Shown here: in pieces, positions 11,478 through 24,302 of the stretch
Numbering within the stretch: the first letter of the stretch is position 1
How the letters are laid out: each line of letters begins with the position of its first letter
DNA from: Hyaloperonospora brassicae
Taxonomy: Eukaryota > Oomycota > Peronosporomycetes > Peronosporales > Peronosporaceae
DNA: 64,000 nucleotides
Assembly: GCA_947650285.1 (NCBI GenBank)
Contig: CANTFL010000861.1
Span: forward strand, 1 to 64,000
Direction of reading: 5' to 3'
The notes under the pieces: generated by a model
What the model was told of the DNA's origin: nothing
The model's database searches: none
The model's input: the letters and a program-made list of their open reading frames with translations, nothing else
Program-made: the position numbers and the translations under genes

Positions 11478-11576
11478 TTGTTCGAATTCATTCTAAAAAA
11501 GCCCCCATGGTACACTGAGTCTTTCGCATTAAGCACACATTTATAACGTGCTCGGTGATGCTTGCCAGATTCTTTG

Positions 11577-13063
11577 TCAATTCGTCCCTATATTGATGCA
11601 GCGAAAGAAATGATGACAGACGGAGAAAAAGCCTAGAGCCTCGGATGGCCCAATCGTCACATCATCGGCACTGTCACCATCATTGTCGTTCTCAATCGAC
11701 TCATGCTCCATGAGGTCTGAGTCGCACTCGATCGGATCGTCGTCATCCGTACCGATGTAAACGACGACACTGACGCCGCAAGTCAAACCTTCCATGAGCT
11801 TGGTCAGCTCATCCTCAACAGATCCATCGATACGTTTGTTGTAGTCGCATAGTTGGGTGAGATCGGCCATCGTTACCGCCCCACGATAGCACACTTGCTT
11901 TAGCAGTTGCGAACCACTTGCTCGATTACTTCCTCCCAGCTCGATATAGCAAAGCAAACAGCCTCCAGGATATTCAACTTTCGATCGATTCTGGTGTGGA
12001 TTGCAGCAAGGAACCATCGAGCAAAAAATTTCGATACCGCGCCGTAAATGCCCGCATAAAGGTTGATTTATTAAAAGAGATTCTACATAATTCCTACTAG
12101 AAATAAAACACGTGAGAAATTGCTGGTCAAGAGAACATCCATATAAACTTACCTGCGTCGAGCGGTTGTAAGTGGGCTATTATATTTGTCGGTAGGAATG
12201 CCAGCTTGACATTGAAGTATTTAGCGGGCCATAGTGACACGACGCGTTGTCCAGCAGGAGCACTCGTCTCCTGTGCATCTTGGTATCGAAATGCCTAAGC
12301 CACTCAGCAACCGTTAAACTATTTTGCCACGCAGTTTTGTTGTTGAAGTACAAAAATTTCACTTGATTAATGCTGGCTTTGATAAATGCCCGTGGCTGCT
12401 TCTACTTGCCAATGACAACGAGATCAATCTTCTCAATCCCAGTCATGTTGCAGCACATTGAGACTTTGATACGATCCTTCTCTGACTCCTTTCTATTGCT
12501 CTTGACCGCTGCCAGTGTCTGATTTGGAGATAGGAGATAGAAGAGAGCTGATATGTCATAATAGAATACATCCCGTGGTGAATATTGTCCCATTAGCTCT
12601 ATAAACTCATTTCGCTTCACCGCCAATTAAGCACGATCTACTGAGTCTACCTCATCGTAAAGCACATGCTGCTGGATGCCGTATCGGGTATTACCTTGTG
12701 CAGCCATCCATTCGAAAGCCGCAAGTCGTTCTCGCGTAGTCCTTGAGCTGCTCGAATTGAGCGACCGTCGTCTAGTAGTAGCTCGTTTGTACGAAATTCT
12801 TTGCCTTCATGGAGACGATAGTGTGCGAGTAACGCAGCTTCAAAAATTGAAAACCGCACCTTTCGATTGCGCTTCCTGCGCGTGGAAAGGAACGCAATGT
12901 CTAGTGCCTGGTAAGACCGTGTGCCGCCGTTGTGGAGGTTTAACGGCCGATCTTGTCTCTGATACAGTCGTGTGTTGGATCCAAACAGATACATAGTGTG
13001 CGTGTGATGGCACCTGCACCTTACGCTCTTCTCCATATTGACAAGCGCTCGTATTTTCGACAT
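11577..13063 (-). pseudogene. Tigger/Jerky-type DDE transposase, broken
   Basis: Fragments lie in order on the minus strand. A CENP-B-type helix-turn-helix ends in LRLSNGWLHK (about 12.9-12.7 kb). A DDE_1 core follows, with YYDISALFY around the first catalytic Asp and KDRIKVSMCCNMTG...LVVIGK (12626-12402). Then come WLRHFDTKM and LLLDNASCH carrying the second Asp (12362-12180), and an acidic C-terminus to 11577. Fragments are separated by stops and frame changes, so no active enzyme is encoded. The usual Glu after the first Asp is replaced. Family assignment rests on motif order. Confidence 0.75.
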
Positions 13064-14463
13064 TTTTGGGGTATATCGAAATCAAATGTGCAAAATGACA
13101 GGCAATGCAAGACTGTGGCTAGTTTAATTGAAAAGGGAAATTTCAAAATTACCGCGGTAGCCTACTGTGAGCCAAGATGACAAACCAGCCAAGTTCTAAA
13201 TCACATAAAACTTTTGTGACAAACGCGGCAAATGCCGCTCTAATTGTCACAATAGATTGCAAGTGTAAACGCTTTGTCGGAAGATTACGCCTTATTATTA
13301 CTTGAGTTGCACCCCATTCCAAGTATTGCTTTATACTAATTAATTGATCGAAAGTTTGTCTTGAGGAGCCCATCGATCTAATACGTGGTCTTAATGCTGC
13401 AAAGTCGCAGCAGCGTACGAACCTTTAACTCTTCGTCGACGGCCCAAAAAAGTTGATCGACCAACTAATTTATCAAACGCCAAATATTTGCAACTTTCTC
13501 AACGAAGATAGCTTAAAAATACATAGTAGTGGGGTACCACTCATCACCATGAAGATCGAAGTGATAACGTATTGGTCTTCTCTTGATCTGAACCTATTAG
13601 GGCATCAAACAACTTTGTCTAAAACTGTAACTATAAAATCGTAGTCTCACTTTCGCTCAGCGCAAAGACCCCAAAAAAACGTTGTACTGCGCCTTGCAAT
13701 AGGCGCGTCTACAAAAGTACGCTAAATTGTTCTGGGTTTGAACAAAAGACCAAACGACGTACTGGTCAATTCATCGCAAAGTTACTATATGACTAGTAAA
13801 GAACATTTCTAGGAATAATGTGTTTCTGGAAATACGATACGTGCGTTAGATGGAAGCATATGGCGATTAATAATGCCTTAGTTTATTATAACCACCTTAT
13901 AGACAGATTATTGTGCCTGCAAGTGTTTCGATGTACTACGAGTAGGTAATCAGAACAATATATTTTTATTACTACGAACGGGGAAAGCGTTAGCATGAAT
14001 TTACGAAAATGCAACGTGGATATTATTCTACTGCAAAAAGGCTGCTGAAGTCTATTGAGATGCACAGGAAGAGATAGTGTCAACTTTTTTGAATTTGTCA
14101 AACGAAAAATGTGCTTCTATATAAAAGGAATTTTGACATGAGAAACCGGTTGCCCGAAACAATAGCAAGGGACCTTTAAACCGACTGGTAAGTCGGTCGC
14201 ATGGTTCCCTTCAGTAGTTGATTTCTACAGCTAGTTGACACTGAGGTAATACATACTAAAGACACGAAGTAGACGTCTTGCTTTAGGCACAAAGTCGTTA
14301 ATGGTTCTTATATACTAAGCTTGGTCGAGGATTGTAAAAGAAGGCTTCCTTTTTTCTTCCGGGCTTACTTACATATTGTTTCTCAAGTACCAACGTTTCT
14401 ATAAATTAATTGCTCTAATTGCTTCGTAAAAAGACAAGTAGAGGTATAATTTTTTGCATCAAC
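13064..14463. other. AT-rich spacer
   Basis: No recognisable gene. A short palindromic pair is visible near 14176-14202 (GGGACCTTTAAACCGACTGG...GGTTCCC), otherwise nothing distinctive. Confidence 0.5.
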
Positions 14464-14800
14464 TGTAACAAGCTCACCCCGTCACATAAATACTAACTTA
14501 GGTGTAAATGTTACTTATGAAGGAGTGCTACATTCATTTGTATCAGGTGTAGCACGTCGCATGCTAAAGTGCTGTATTTGGGGAGCTAGACTCATAAATA
14601 GCCATTAGGATGTCGACACGTAGATAGTTGGCACCAACGAGGTCACAAAGCCGATATGATCGTAGGATGAAAGATATAACATATATACCGATTACATTAT
14701 AATTTATATCACAGACCTACTACACCCCTTCTCACATGCACGTGTAAGTCATTTAGTGTCGCACTAAGCCCGTGATAAATGATGATAAATACATCTTCAT
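14464..14800 (+). mobile_element. Family-B LTR fragment, plus orientation
   Basis: Starting at TGTAACAAGC (14464), the sequence follows the minus-strand LTR of 58508-57908. Shared blocks are CACCCCGT-ACATAA, ATGTTACTTA, GTAGCACGTCG, AATAGCCATTAG versus ATTAGCCAG, and CACGTAGAT. Similarity continues with gaps to at least about 14690. It is a decayed solo or truncated LTR; the right end was not defined. Confidence 0.6.
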
Positions 14801-17800
14801 CCAATATGCAACGGTGAATTTTTAAAGAAAAGTTCTTAGGCGATTATTGATTAAATATAAGATGTATCAAAATTTGTGCTAACGAAAGGCTTAGTCTTAT
14901 GGTCGATTTAACACTTATAGATACTCAATCAATGAGACCGTTTATTTCCGCTCCGTTTCTCGATAAATTCATTCATCTTGAAATCACACAACATGACTGG
15001 CTAATTCGATATCAAGATTTATACCCGAAGCGACTGCGAAAAAGAGTCATATCGTTTGCTGCCTGTATCGCATCTTTTATCACAACCTGTTCTGAAATTT
15101 GAAAAACACCTTCACCTGCAACTAGACGATAATGAGATCTCTCGCACCCTCACAAGAATATACATATGACACCCTAAGAAGGCAAAGGTGCAATGAATAC
15201 GCATTTCTCGAGCAAAGCTATGCAGTTCGTTCGGCGTGCGCACAAGGTCGACACCCCGTTAGAATGGACACTTGAAGGGTAAAGATCTCGAACGATTACA
15301 TGCCGGGGCTGCAATAAGAGGAAAAAGTCGCTCCCTATACGCTTGTAGAGAGCGACTTTTTCGCCAGCCGCAGAGCGGGGTTTCCATTCCGCGTTATCAT
15401 AGGCAAAACCCGAATAGACGAAGCACATTGGAAGGTTGTTTAGATTGTTTAAGCCATAACGACGATGCTTTCAACACCCTTCGTCCACCCGAAACGTCGT
15501 TACCTAGCTCCATTAGATATTGGGTGCGCTATAGCTTTACTTCGAGCAGGCGTTCAACCGAGTTGAATCCTCACATCATTGGGACAGCACCACACCGACC
15601 TGCATGCGATAGCCTAAGATATCTAGAACTTCGTCGCTTGTATATAGTTTTGATGCTGGCTGGACCCTTACCTATCTAAGCACTACTCGACAAAAGACAG
15701 GCAGAGATGTTGAATTCTTACTATCAGCAAACACCTGGGAGAATGCAACTGTCACAACTGTTCATTTTTTCAACAGCACGCAGTATTTGCGCCAAGTATA
15801 ACACAGGAAGAGTTTGGTTGCTTGTTGCAACGTATAATACAAATCGATATGGTCTATCTCTATTTCATGTGGTCGAGGTTATCTCAACTAATACCACATT
15901 CACCATGTGTTGTTGTTCTATGAAAAGCGGAACAACGACAAACTACTTTTAGGCGACTAAAAATTGAAGCGGCTTATTTTTCGACCCTTGATAAACCATC
16001 ACCATACATATAATAACATGCCAAGAGCTTGCAATAATGGCGGCAATGTCGAAAATATATACAATAGAAAATACCTTGTTATGCCGTCGGCATATCACCA
16101 AAACATCTTTGCTAAGCACCGGAATGCGTCTCAAAAGCAGGTAAAATTCGATCCGTCGATAAGAGACTATTCATGAGGTGAAGTATTCTACTGAAACGGG
16201 ATATTATCCAGACTCGAGAAAATGCGTGACTATTCGCGTCAACAAACCCTGCATTTACGACTGAGAACATGTCTAAAGTACAAGGTAAAAACTTGTCACA
16301 TGCACTTTCACTTATTTTATCAAACACCCTTTTGCTAATTATTGTATAAGAAGTTTATCGATGCTTGGATGCACGGCGCTCCTTATTATGTGCTCACGTC
16401 AACGTCGCGCATGGAAAGTGCCCACGCGGCATTAAAATAATGGATTTGTGTTCTATAGATTGCAAAAAATGTAAGTCGTGCTTAAGACGTTACTATACAT
16501 ACGGTGTGCTCGATGTAATTTACGTCTTTTTAGTAGATAACTGAGAGTAAATCAGCGATTTAGCTGGAATGTGATGAGTAGCTTGCCCGCATAAAACAGC
16601 AACATGCGAGGGAGCGTGGTGTTGGCGATATGATGCTTAAACCCATGTTTGCTGCTGTTGTAGGAAGGGTCTTCGTGACAGTTTTGCGGGGAGCGTACAC
16701 GAATTATCTGTGAAAGGATGCAGAACGCGACGGTCGAGGCCTTTGTAAGACAAATATGAAATATACGTATGTGCATTTAATTAGTTGCGTGGCAACGAAA
16801 TGTTAGGGTCGCACATATCGTCTTCGTCACAATTAATATGAGCCAAAAATATAACATACGGATATGCAATCACCAAGAATGACAGATTTCCATTAGCATT
16901 GGTGAATAATCTAACCAAGACAAATTTCTCCGGTCAGTCTGTCTTAAACCAGGTTACGATGTCCAGTGCGTTACAATCGGTAGTGAAATCTTACACAAAA
17001 GAAGTTTCAATGCACAAGAAACGTCGTAGTTTGGACATCATTGTCGGCGCACGAGCTACCGCCAATGATGTTATTGATCCAAAAGTTGTGCGTGTACTTG
17101 AGAGGCTACCTAAATTGACTTGAAGGAATCAAATCGCCGCATTATCGATGCAAAGTAATCCTTCAGACTTTAAAAGCAGAGCAGCAGCCTTAAATGTACC
17201 CATGATAAATAGATGCAGCCGTTGCAGGAGGGTTGGTCAATACGCAAGACAATCTAAAAGTTAAGAAGAGCTAACACTTACTGTACAAAAGAAGCCCAAA
17301 ATATAAGCAAAATAATTATATAGCCCGAAAGAGAACTAGACTTCTCACATCTTAAGTATTTCTGCTCTTTTGTCTCCACAAAGTTATCTTGCTTGCGCGA
17401 GCGTACAATTTCAGGTACAGCCTAATATCATATGATAGCATTAGCAATGTGATTTGACATTAACTTTGCATAGATAGCACTAGCCATGGGATTGACGTTA
17501 GCTTTGACCCGCAATGAAGCTGACGACACATGCTGAGCCACGCGACCGTCACGGCGTCTTTTCTTAAGGGAATTGGCGGTCAACAAGGAAACACGGGACG
17601 CTTGTATTGAGACACGACAGATCGAGCTCTTAGACTGTTCAGGTGTCTCATGCAACGGGTTGCATTCCTGTCACGTCATATGAAGCCTAGGTTTCTTCCA
17701 GAAACATAAGATATGGTAAAGGTGAGGTGGGAAGGTGGGGTATAGTGAGGAACGTGTACGACCGACTATATCATGTGGCGTAGGATAAGGTAAAGAACAG

Positions 17801-17946
17801 AGAACACCATATTTCATAGTTTAGGATTTTTCCACAGAACGCTCCGACCTAACCTTAAAATCAGGTGTCGCAAAACAAAATCTACAATGCTAACTACCAG
17901 TCGCCAACGATCAGAAGGTTCCTCTCGGAAGCGCTGCAGCAAAATC
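14801..17946. other. AT-rich spacer with one strong hairpin
   Basis: No gene recognised. A plus-strand frame at 16899-17123 is compositionally protein-like but lacks any identifiable domain. The hairpin at 15321-15362 is listed separately. Confidence 0.45.
15321..15362. repeat. Perfect 13-bp inverted repeat (hairpin)
   Basis: GAAAAAGTCGCTC (15321-15333) pairs with GAGCGACTTTTTC (15350-15362) across a 16-base spacer, and pairing extends partly into the spacer. It could form a stable cruciform or RNA stem. No gene association was seen. Confidence 0.8.
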
Positions 17947-18731
17947 CTATAGAGTTTTAAACGCGTGCTTGATGTTATGAGCCGTGACAAACGGCTTTAC
18001 CACCGGTTTACACCCAGAATCTAGACCGCCATTGGAAAACACATCCACGCCGTCCTTTCGCGTCAAATTAATGACCATGTCGCCAACAATTGTCTCAGCA
18101 AAGAAATTACCCCCCTCCCTTCACAAACGGCGTAGCTCTTGTCCCCAATCACGACGTCGTATTCAACCCCGCAATAGTCATTGGGAATGCCATCTGGCCT
18201 ATTAGCTTGCCGTTTCGAGATTTCCTCGACAAGCGCATTGATCGGCGGAATCGGGTAGGGGCCTGACTCCGAGTCCAAACACACAGAGGGCTTCTCCGCG
18301 TTGGACGTGTCGATCTCTGTGGCGTATCCATCCGTCTGCATGTAGGAGGTGATCGGCCTGTCCAAACCAGAATTCTTGTCAAATTTCGCGGAGATATCGT
18401 AGAGCATCTTCACGCCTTCCGATCCGACTGGTATGGCTTCCATGGTGTAGTTGACATCAGGAGAGGACTTAAACTGCGGCCTGACGAGGATGGAAAAACT
18501 CGGCCAATCCGTTGTCGGGTCGGGTCGGCGAACTCGGGCGCCATCCTCGCCAAGGAGCGAAGCGTCTGCAGACGGGAGCAGCACCGTGTAGACCGCCGTC
18601 CAGCGCAGAACAGCCCGTGAAATCGTTGTCGGGGGGGGGGGCACAGTCGCGTACGATGTGGGTGGGCGGCTCGAGCCAATTGCAATTGTGAAGCCAATCA
18701 GGACCGCGATCCAGGTCATGGACACGGCCAA
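17947..18731 (-). pseudogene. Frameshifted gene for a secreted protein of unknown function
   Basis: The minus-strand frame from 18731 (or the better-placed Met at 18719) opens with a signal-peptide-like segment, MTWIAVLIGFTIAIG. It continues through a plausible secreted domain with TMEAIPVGSEGVKMLYDIS, SGPYPIPPINALVEEI and DYCGVEYDVVIGDKSYAVC. The frame then ends early after a six-C run at 18110-18115. One base change there restores a coherent 3' frame to a stop at 17947, including GDMVINLT and FSNGGLDSGC. A run of eleven G at 18631-18641 lies just after the signal peptide, where two frames compete. These homopolymers could be true pseudogene lesions or sequencing errors. No known family was recognised. 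Confidence 0.6.
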
Positions 18732-21700
18732 ACATGTCGTCGAAGCCTCTCGATGGTTGTGAATTGTCGATACCTCGCTTTATGACACAACAGGAAACAA
18801 GCATCCGGATGGACAGCCTGCGAGAGAAGACATAGCTGTGGTATCGTTCGCTCAATCCCAGTCGTGTATACGGCAGCCCATTCGTGTTTCTTCTCGGTAT
18901 CGCGCATCGATGAGTTTGTAGCAGCATCAGCTTACGAATACGGTGCGTTTAACGGGATTATCCATGACCACGCGAAGTCAACGACACAAAGAGTATGTTT
19001 GAGAGCTCTGGTCGAGACTTTACATGGCGCTCTACTCCACAAACATTGCGTGGCTTTCATCGTATGTTTATGGTAAAACAAAATTTGAAAGGGAGAGAAT
19101 CAACAGCGTCTGCTCTTGGATAGCGTCATGTGTGGCTCGCACGTGGTGAATGGACGTCAGCTCGCCAGAGTATCCGTCAGACGGCTGTTTGTCAATTGGA
19201 CGAGCTGCTGCGGCGGTCGAGATTGGACGACTCGTCTTGCGACAGAGTTCGACGTAACTCACTCGTTTGCTCCACAGCATCTGCATGGACGTCAGTTTGT
19301 CGAACCGGACAGTCTCGTCGTGCGATAGAGCTCCCCACGTGAACTCGCGCATGGTGAAATCCACTTGCTGCAACATCTACAGCACTTTCTTTGAATTTGC
19401 ACATCACATCAGTGCTCCCCGTTACCCTCAGCTCGTCTATGCCACACCACGACAAGAGCGTCCGCGTTCTTGCATGCTCCTTGATTACGTTTGTCTCGCA
19501 CTGTTGTGACGGTCGTCCGAAGGAGCCCCGTGCAAGTTCAACTTGTGGTAACACTGGTCAACGAGGCTACACTTGCGTGTCCGATCGACCGTCGTATTCG
19601 TTTCAGTCGATGCGGACCGAGTAGCCAGGCCACCCTTCCGGTTTGAGCCTATCCGTCTCAACTGCGTTTGTACAGACAGCGGAGTTGCAATGCTGTGTTT
19701 GTGTTGCCGTCGTTGGCCGCTAGAGCTAGGCTTTGTCACGGCTAGACTGCAGCCTCTCGAAGCGATCTTAGTCACACTCGTCACTCGTGGTAGGCTTACG
19801 TGCATCCTTAGAGGACTACGTCGTCTCGGTAGCATTAACACATGGTGCTTGTACGGCGCTGCGTCTGCTTATGAGTACTGTGAAGTGGCGGACTCAATGC
19901 AATAGATCGGTAGCCGAGAAGCACATATGCTAACGGCACACGGAGCTGGTTTCAAGGAATGACTGTGTATCGAGAAGTGCAAATTCGACCGGATCACATC
20001 GTGCGAGACCGCGTTCATGACTACTTGTACACTTCACATGCGCCAGGTCATCCACACGACTCTGGATCTCGACAGCGAAGTGAAAGGAAACTTCACGCTG
20101 CAAGAAGATGGTGTGGTGTCTACGTACAAAGGTAAGTGCGTTAGCATCAGTAGAACGAGGACGCGTGCTACGATCTTGAAGGGTCCACAAACGACGGCAG
20201 CTCGGGGATCTTGCACCTCGACGAGATCTGCTTTGCTGGCGGGACGGGCAATGTCATGCACACTATCAATGACTCTATGGGCTGTGCCTCGACAACCATA
20301 CTCGGATCGAGAGGCAATTGGGCACACAGCAAGTACCTGTCCATGTCAGTTGGAAAAACTACGTCACGAAGAGAGTCGAGGAGCTTCAGTCAAGCCGCAC
20401 GATACAAATCATGCTATGCAAAGGTTGCTCTAAGACTTTACTTCCCCGCTAACGCCTGCTCAGAGCATGAAGTTGTTTTCTACGGCTAAGCAATTGCCAA
20501 GTAGCTGGGCGAATCTTATTTGAATCTGACAGCTAGGGGGAAATAGGTATTATTACACTGTTAATCTGACGGCTGGGAGTGAACCATGCGGAGGCGCGGA
20601 CAACTTTGTCTTGTACAATATCTTGTGCGAAGCTAATCCGACGATGCGCACGACGACGCTGTCCTGTGTGGATGAGAATAGGGCTGTATACATTCGACAG
20701 GCTGAAGAGCTCGATCAGTGTGCACATTTGACGGAGCTCGACATACAAGTCAAGCATTTCCGGCCAGACGCAATGAGCTTTCGTCAAGCAAAGAATAACC
20801 ATGACAACTTAGAAAGTCAAGAAGCGTTCGGAAGATCAAGGATCACTAAAGCTCTAACATTGAGGTAGCAATGGACACGTAAAGCTAGCTTACCCGAAGA
20901 GAGGCAAGTAGCGACAAGATGTAGATTTTGTTCGAATTCAGCGATGCACTGTCCAATTCGACTAGTAAGTAAGATCTCGACAGCGGCTCTTGGTCAATTG
21001 AGCCTTCTCGGCGACGCGGTTGACTGCCAAACAACTTTTTACGCAGTTTCTAATCAAGGACTCCAAATGGTCACCAAACAATGTAGTCAGGTGACCCAAG
21101 TCAAAGCACTTTGTATTATGATGACCATCCGACTTCTCGACGTCAAATATGCGTCGATGAAAAGCATAGCATTGTTTCCTCCTGTAAAATTGGAAAGATA
21201 GAGTACGTCCTTGATACTGTAAAGGGGGTTAAATGTGGTCTCTCATCATAGATGCCTACTCGTAACACACGTTGATCGTACCAACGATGTGTCAAGTGTC
21301 GAGGTCAACGATTGAATTTTACTCAATAACTTTTGTGTGAGCTACTTCACTATCGAAGACGGTTTTCTGCATCGCGAAGGCTTCTAGAAATAGAGATGAT
21401 ACATGTGCTGTTTGTATTAATTTTGCAGGTGTTGTATATCGCCGTTTGTTCTCCGAGCTTACGACACAGACATCAACGTGGCCCGCGACCCTGCCTCAGG
21501 TATCATACCAACTGATGCTAAGCGTATCAACTGCGTGGCCTGCACACAAGGATAGCAGACGAAAAATTAAGTACGCAAAGAAAGGACGTAGAATCTGCTC
21601 ATCATTGTGATCGGCAAAGACGTTTGTTCGGGTCTTAAAGGGCTCAGACACCCCGTGATTGGCGGGGTCCTTTGTTTGGACCACAAAGGGCTTAGACGTT

Positions 21701-22340
21701 CCGTGATCGGCTAGGCAATAATTACGTGACAAATGTATCGATCGTCGGTCAATCTGCTACCGAGTAATTCTAGAAAAAGAAGGTATGATGCTGCGATAAA
21801 TTTCAGTCCTTTTCTGGTGGCTTTTAAAAGCGATTCGGTACCGTGCACAAGCTCTCCGTATAGACCGTGTTAGCGGATACAATTGTGGATGTGTTATACG
21901 AGAATACCGCATCGTTTGTCAAATAAGATATATACAATCAGGCAAGCAATGAAAAAGCCTGAAGGATACACCGCACCATCCTGAACATGACAAGGTGTAT
22001 GCAATATGTCAAGTGAGCTATCTTTTTGCGGGTTTCAGGCAATGATGCTGAATAGGGCTTACTTCCTCATATAAAGTCCACCGAGACAGATGAAGGTGGC
22101 AGATGGCTTATTGAGGCCTGAACCAAGAAATGACCGCTCCCAAGTGACATCGCAATCTTTGGCTTTCGGAGTGCAATCGCACTTCAAGCGCAGTCTCGAC
22201 GGGGCAGCGTCAAAGTACAGAGAGTAAATGTATAACGAGCGCAATTGCGCAGCTTGTAAGTCTGCAAACAACAGGGCGCTGTTGTGTCCAAGACACAAAG
22301 TGTCGACGTTGCGGTGAATCGGCATGGCCCTTGTCGACGT
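18732..22340. other. 3.6-kb region of dense short frames, no recognised gene
   Basis: Composition is less AT-rich than other spacers and both strands have many short open frames (18.9-20.9 kb), which suggests one or more decayed genes. No domain could be identified. A 48-nt-period coding repeat lies at 21616-21711. Confidence 0.4.
21616..21711 (-). repeat. Two copies of a 48-bp direct repeat
   Basis: On the minus strand the units translate to ADHGTSKPFVVQTKDP and ANHGVSEPFKTRTNVF, followed by the start of a third (ADHND). It may be a remnant of a repeat protein. Confidence 0.6.
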
Positions 22341-24302
22341 TCACTTGTCGGACTGCTTCGCTGCATCATCAAGGATGGAGAAATAGATTTGCGGTCGTTT
22401 CTGGGTCGAAGCGTACAGCTCTTCTGTGGCATGGGCGAGTCGCAACATGATATCTTCCTGCCAGTGGCCTGTTTGAAACTGAATGGAAATGGGCAGACCG
22501 CGGCGGTCGTATCCGATTGGAACAGCTACTCCTGGCACGCCGATGAGGTTGCCATACAAGCTGAAGCGAAAGATATCTCCAAGTTGCTGTGCGTTGAGCT
22601 CACCAGCTGCATACGCCTCGGTCGGGACCTCAGGCGCCGTCACACCGGTCGAAGGCGTCACGAACGCGTCCACTTTGCTGAGCACATTTTCCTGGAACTG
22701 GCGCAGTGCGAACGCACGAACACGCTGAGCGGCAAGAAAGTCCATGGCGGTGAGGCTCCGGCCGAAGGCTAATATGAGCTGTACTTCCGGAGACAATTCC
22801 CCGAAGCGCTCATAATACTTGTCTAGATTTTGAGCAAATTCGGTCATGATCGTGATGCTGTGTGCAACGTTGATGGGCGTCAGGTGGTAAAGTGGTGTCT
22901 CCACCAGCGTAGCTCCGCGGCCTTCGAGAGCTTCAAGAGCCTTGTTAACAGCTTCGGCAATTTCAGTTGATGAGTGGTTCGTGTAGTCGCGGAAGTACCC
23001 GATGCGAACACCCTTGAGAGAAGACGTATGATCGAATGAGTGCACGTCCACAGGTGGCTGCGTTATGCCACGAGAAAAGACAGTCGTATCGCCGCCACTC
23101 ATGATCGCGTAGCCGATGGCAGCGTCACGAACAGAGCCTGCGATGGGACCAACATGAGCAACAGATGGACAACCTGCTGCCGCTAGAGGAATACGCTCGA
23201 ACGTTGGTTTGATGCCAACTACGCCACACAACGAAGAAGGGATGCGAATGGAACCGCCTCCATCCAAACCAAGCGCCAGCGGCACGAGCCCCGATGCCAC
23301 CGCTGCAGCAGAACCACTAGAAGATCCACCGGTGTAGCATTTTGGGTTATACGGGTTACGCACTGCGCCATAATGCATGTTGTAGCCCGTGACCCCCGAT
23401 CCGAGCTCGTGCATGTTAGTGGTTCCAAGAATAATAGCTCCAGCCGCACGGAGCCTCGCAACTGATAGGTCATCTTCCGTTGCTACTTCCTCTTCATATC
23501 CCATGAACGACGTACCTTTAAACACGCGGTGGCCTTTCACGTGCACTTCGTCTTTGATGGCCACTGGCACTCCATCCAGCACACCAAGGGGCTGTCCTCG
23601 TGCATATCGCTCAGCTGAGGCTCTTGCTTGTGCCAAAATGTCTTCATCGCGCTTTTCCACGAACAAATTGAGTGGGAACTCACTCTCTTTGTTCTTCTCT
23701 ACTGCAACCAGTATAGCTTTCACCACCTGCACAGGAGTCACTTCGCCTAAGGTATAGCGAGACGTGTAGTCGGCGATGGTCCAGTGCCTGAAGGAGACGT
23801 CGGCGTTCGTACTTCGTGCACCTTTCTTACAGAACTCTTCCAGCGATTGTGGCTTTTCCCCTCCAATCAGCCGGCTCACGTCAGTTTCATTGGGCTCGAT
23901 ATACGGGTAATACAGTGGCAAGTCTGGGATGGATGCTGCGAATCTAGCAGTAGCAATAGGTACACACACAAATGCTTTTATCAGACATCAGACTAGACGA
24001 CGATACAGGAGCTCCCATTGTCATGTTCTCACGTACTTTCGAACTTCCAGAATCTTGTTATCTTTAGCTAAATGATTGCACAAGATTCGGCCGAGGACGG
24101 GGAGGCGGGAGATGTAGGCGAGTGCCTGAAGCGGCTTCCCATACAGCACGGGAGATGAAAGATCCATCAGGTCGTAGCCACTGTTGATCGCCCACTGACG
24201 CTGTAGCTCATGCAGCGGGGGCAAGTCCATGCGCTCGCCCAGCATCAGCAGTGCGCTAGCTACTAGCACGACGAGGGCCACTGCGGCGGAGGCTGACACC
24301 AT
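22341..24302 (-). CDS. FAAH-like amidase (amidase-signature family), two exons
   Basis: Amidase-signature enzymes hydrolyse amides with a Ser-cisSer-Lys triad; FAAH types act on fatty-acid amides at membranes. Here the Lys lies in VPVAIKDEV, the cis-Ser in TGGSSSGSA and the nucleophile Ser in GGGSIRIPSS (about residues 219, 297, 320). Exon 2 (22341-23943) alone lacks a convincing start. An upstream exon on the same strand ends at a GTACGT donor (24037; intron 23944-24036, 93 bp) and joins in phase. It supplies a hydrophobic anchor (VALVVLVASALLML) plus LPVLGRILCNHLAKDNKIL, giving 622 aa from the ATG at 24302. An ATG at 24461 would add a low-complexity leader made from a CCAAT-rich repeat and is less likely. 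The substrate is not deducible. Confidence 0.88.

Larger units (their letters stand above)
11398..13063 (-). mobile_element. Dead Tigger/pogo-like DNA transposon
   Basis: The left end CAGTCGTCCCTCC (11398-11410) follows a TA dinucleotide, as expected for Tc1/mariner-superfamily insertion, and matches the usual pogo/Tigger terminal style. The minus strand carries fragments of the transposase. By reading, no matching right terminal repeat was found up to about 14.4 kb, so the element is truncated or its right end has decayed. Confidence 0.7.

Noticed and set aside
16899..17123. 74-codon plus-strand frame with plausible composition
   Set aside because: Short, isolated, no motif or neighbouring exon.
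18864..20868. Cluster of 60-140-codon frames on both strands
   Set aside because: No domain, no consistent strand and no splice-linked continuation; possibly decayed genes, but nothing can be named.
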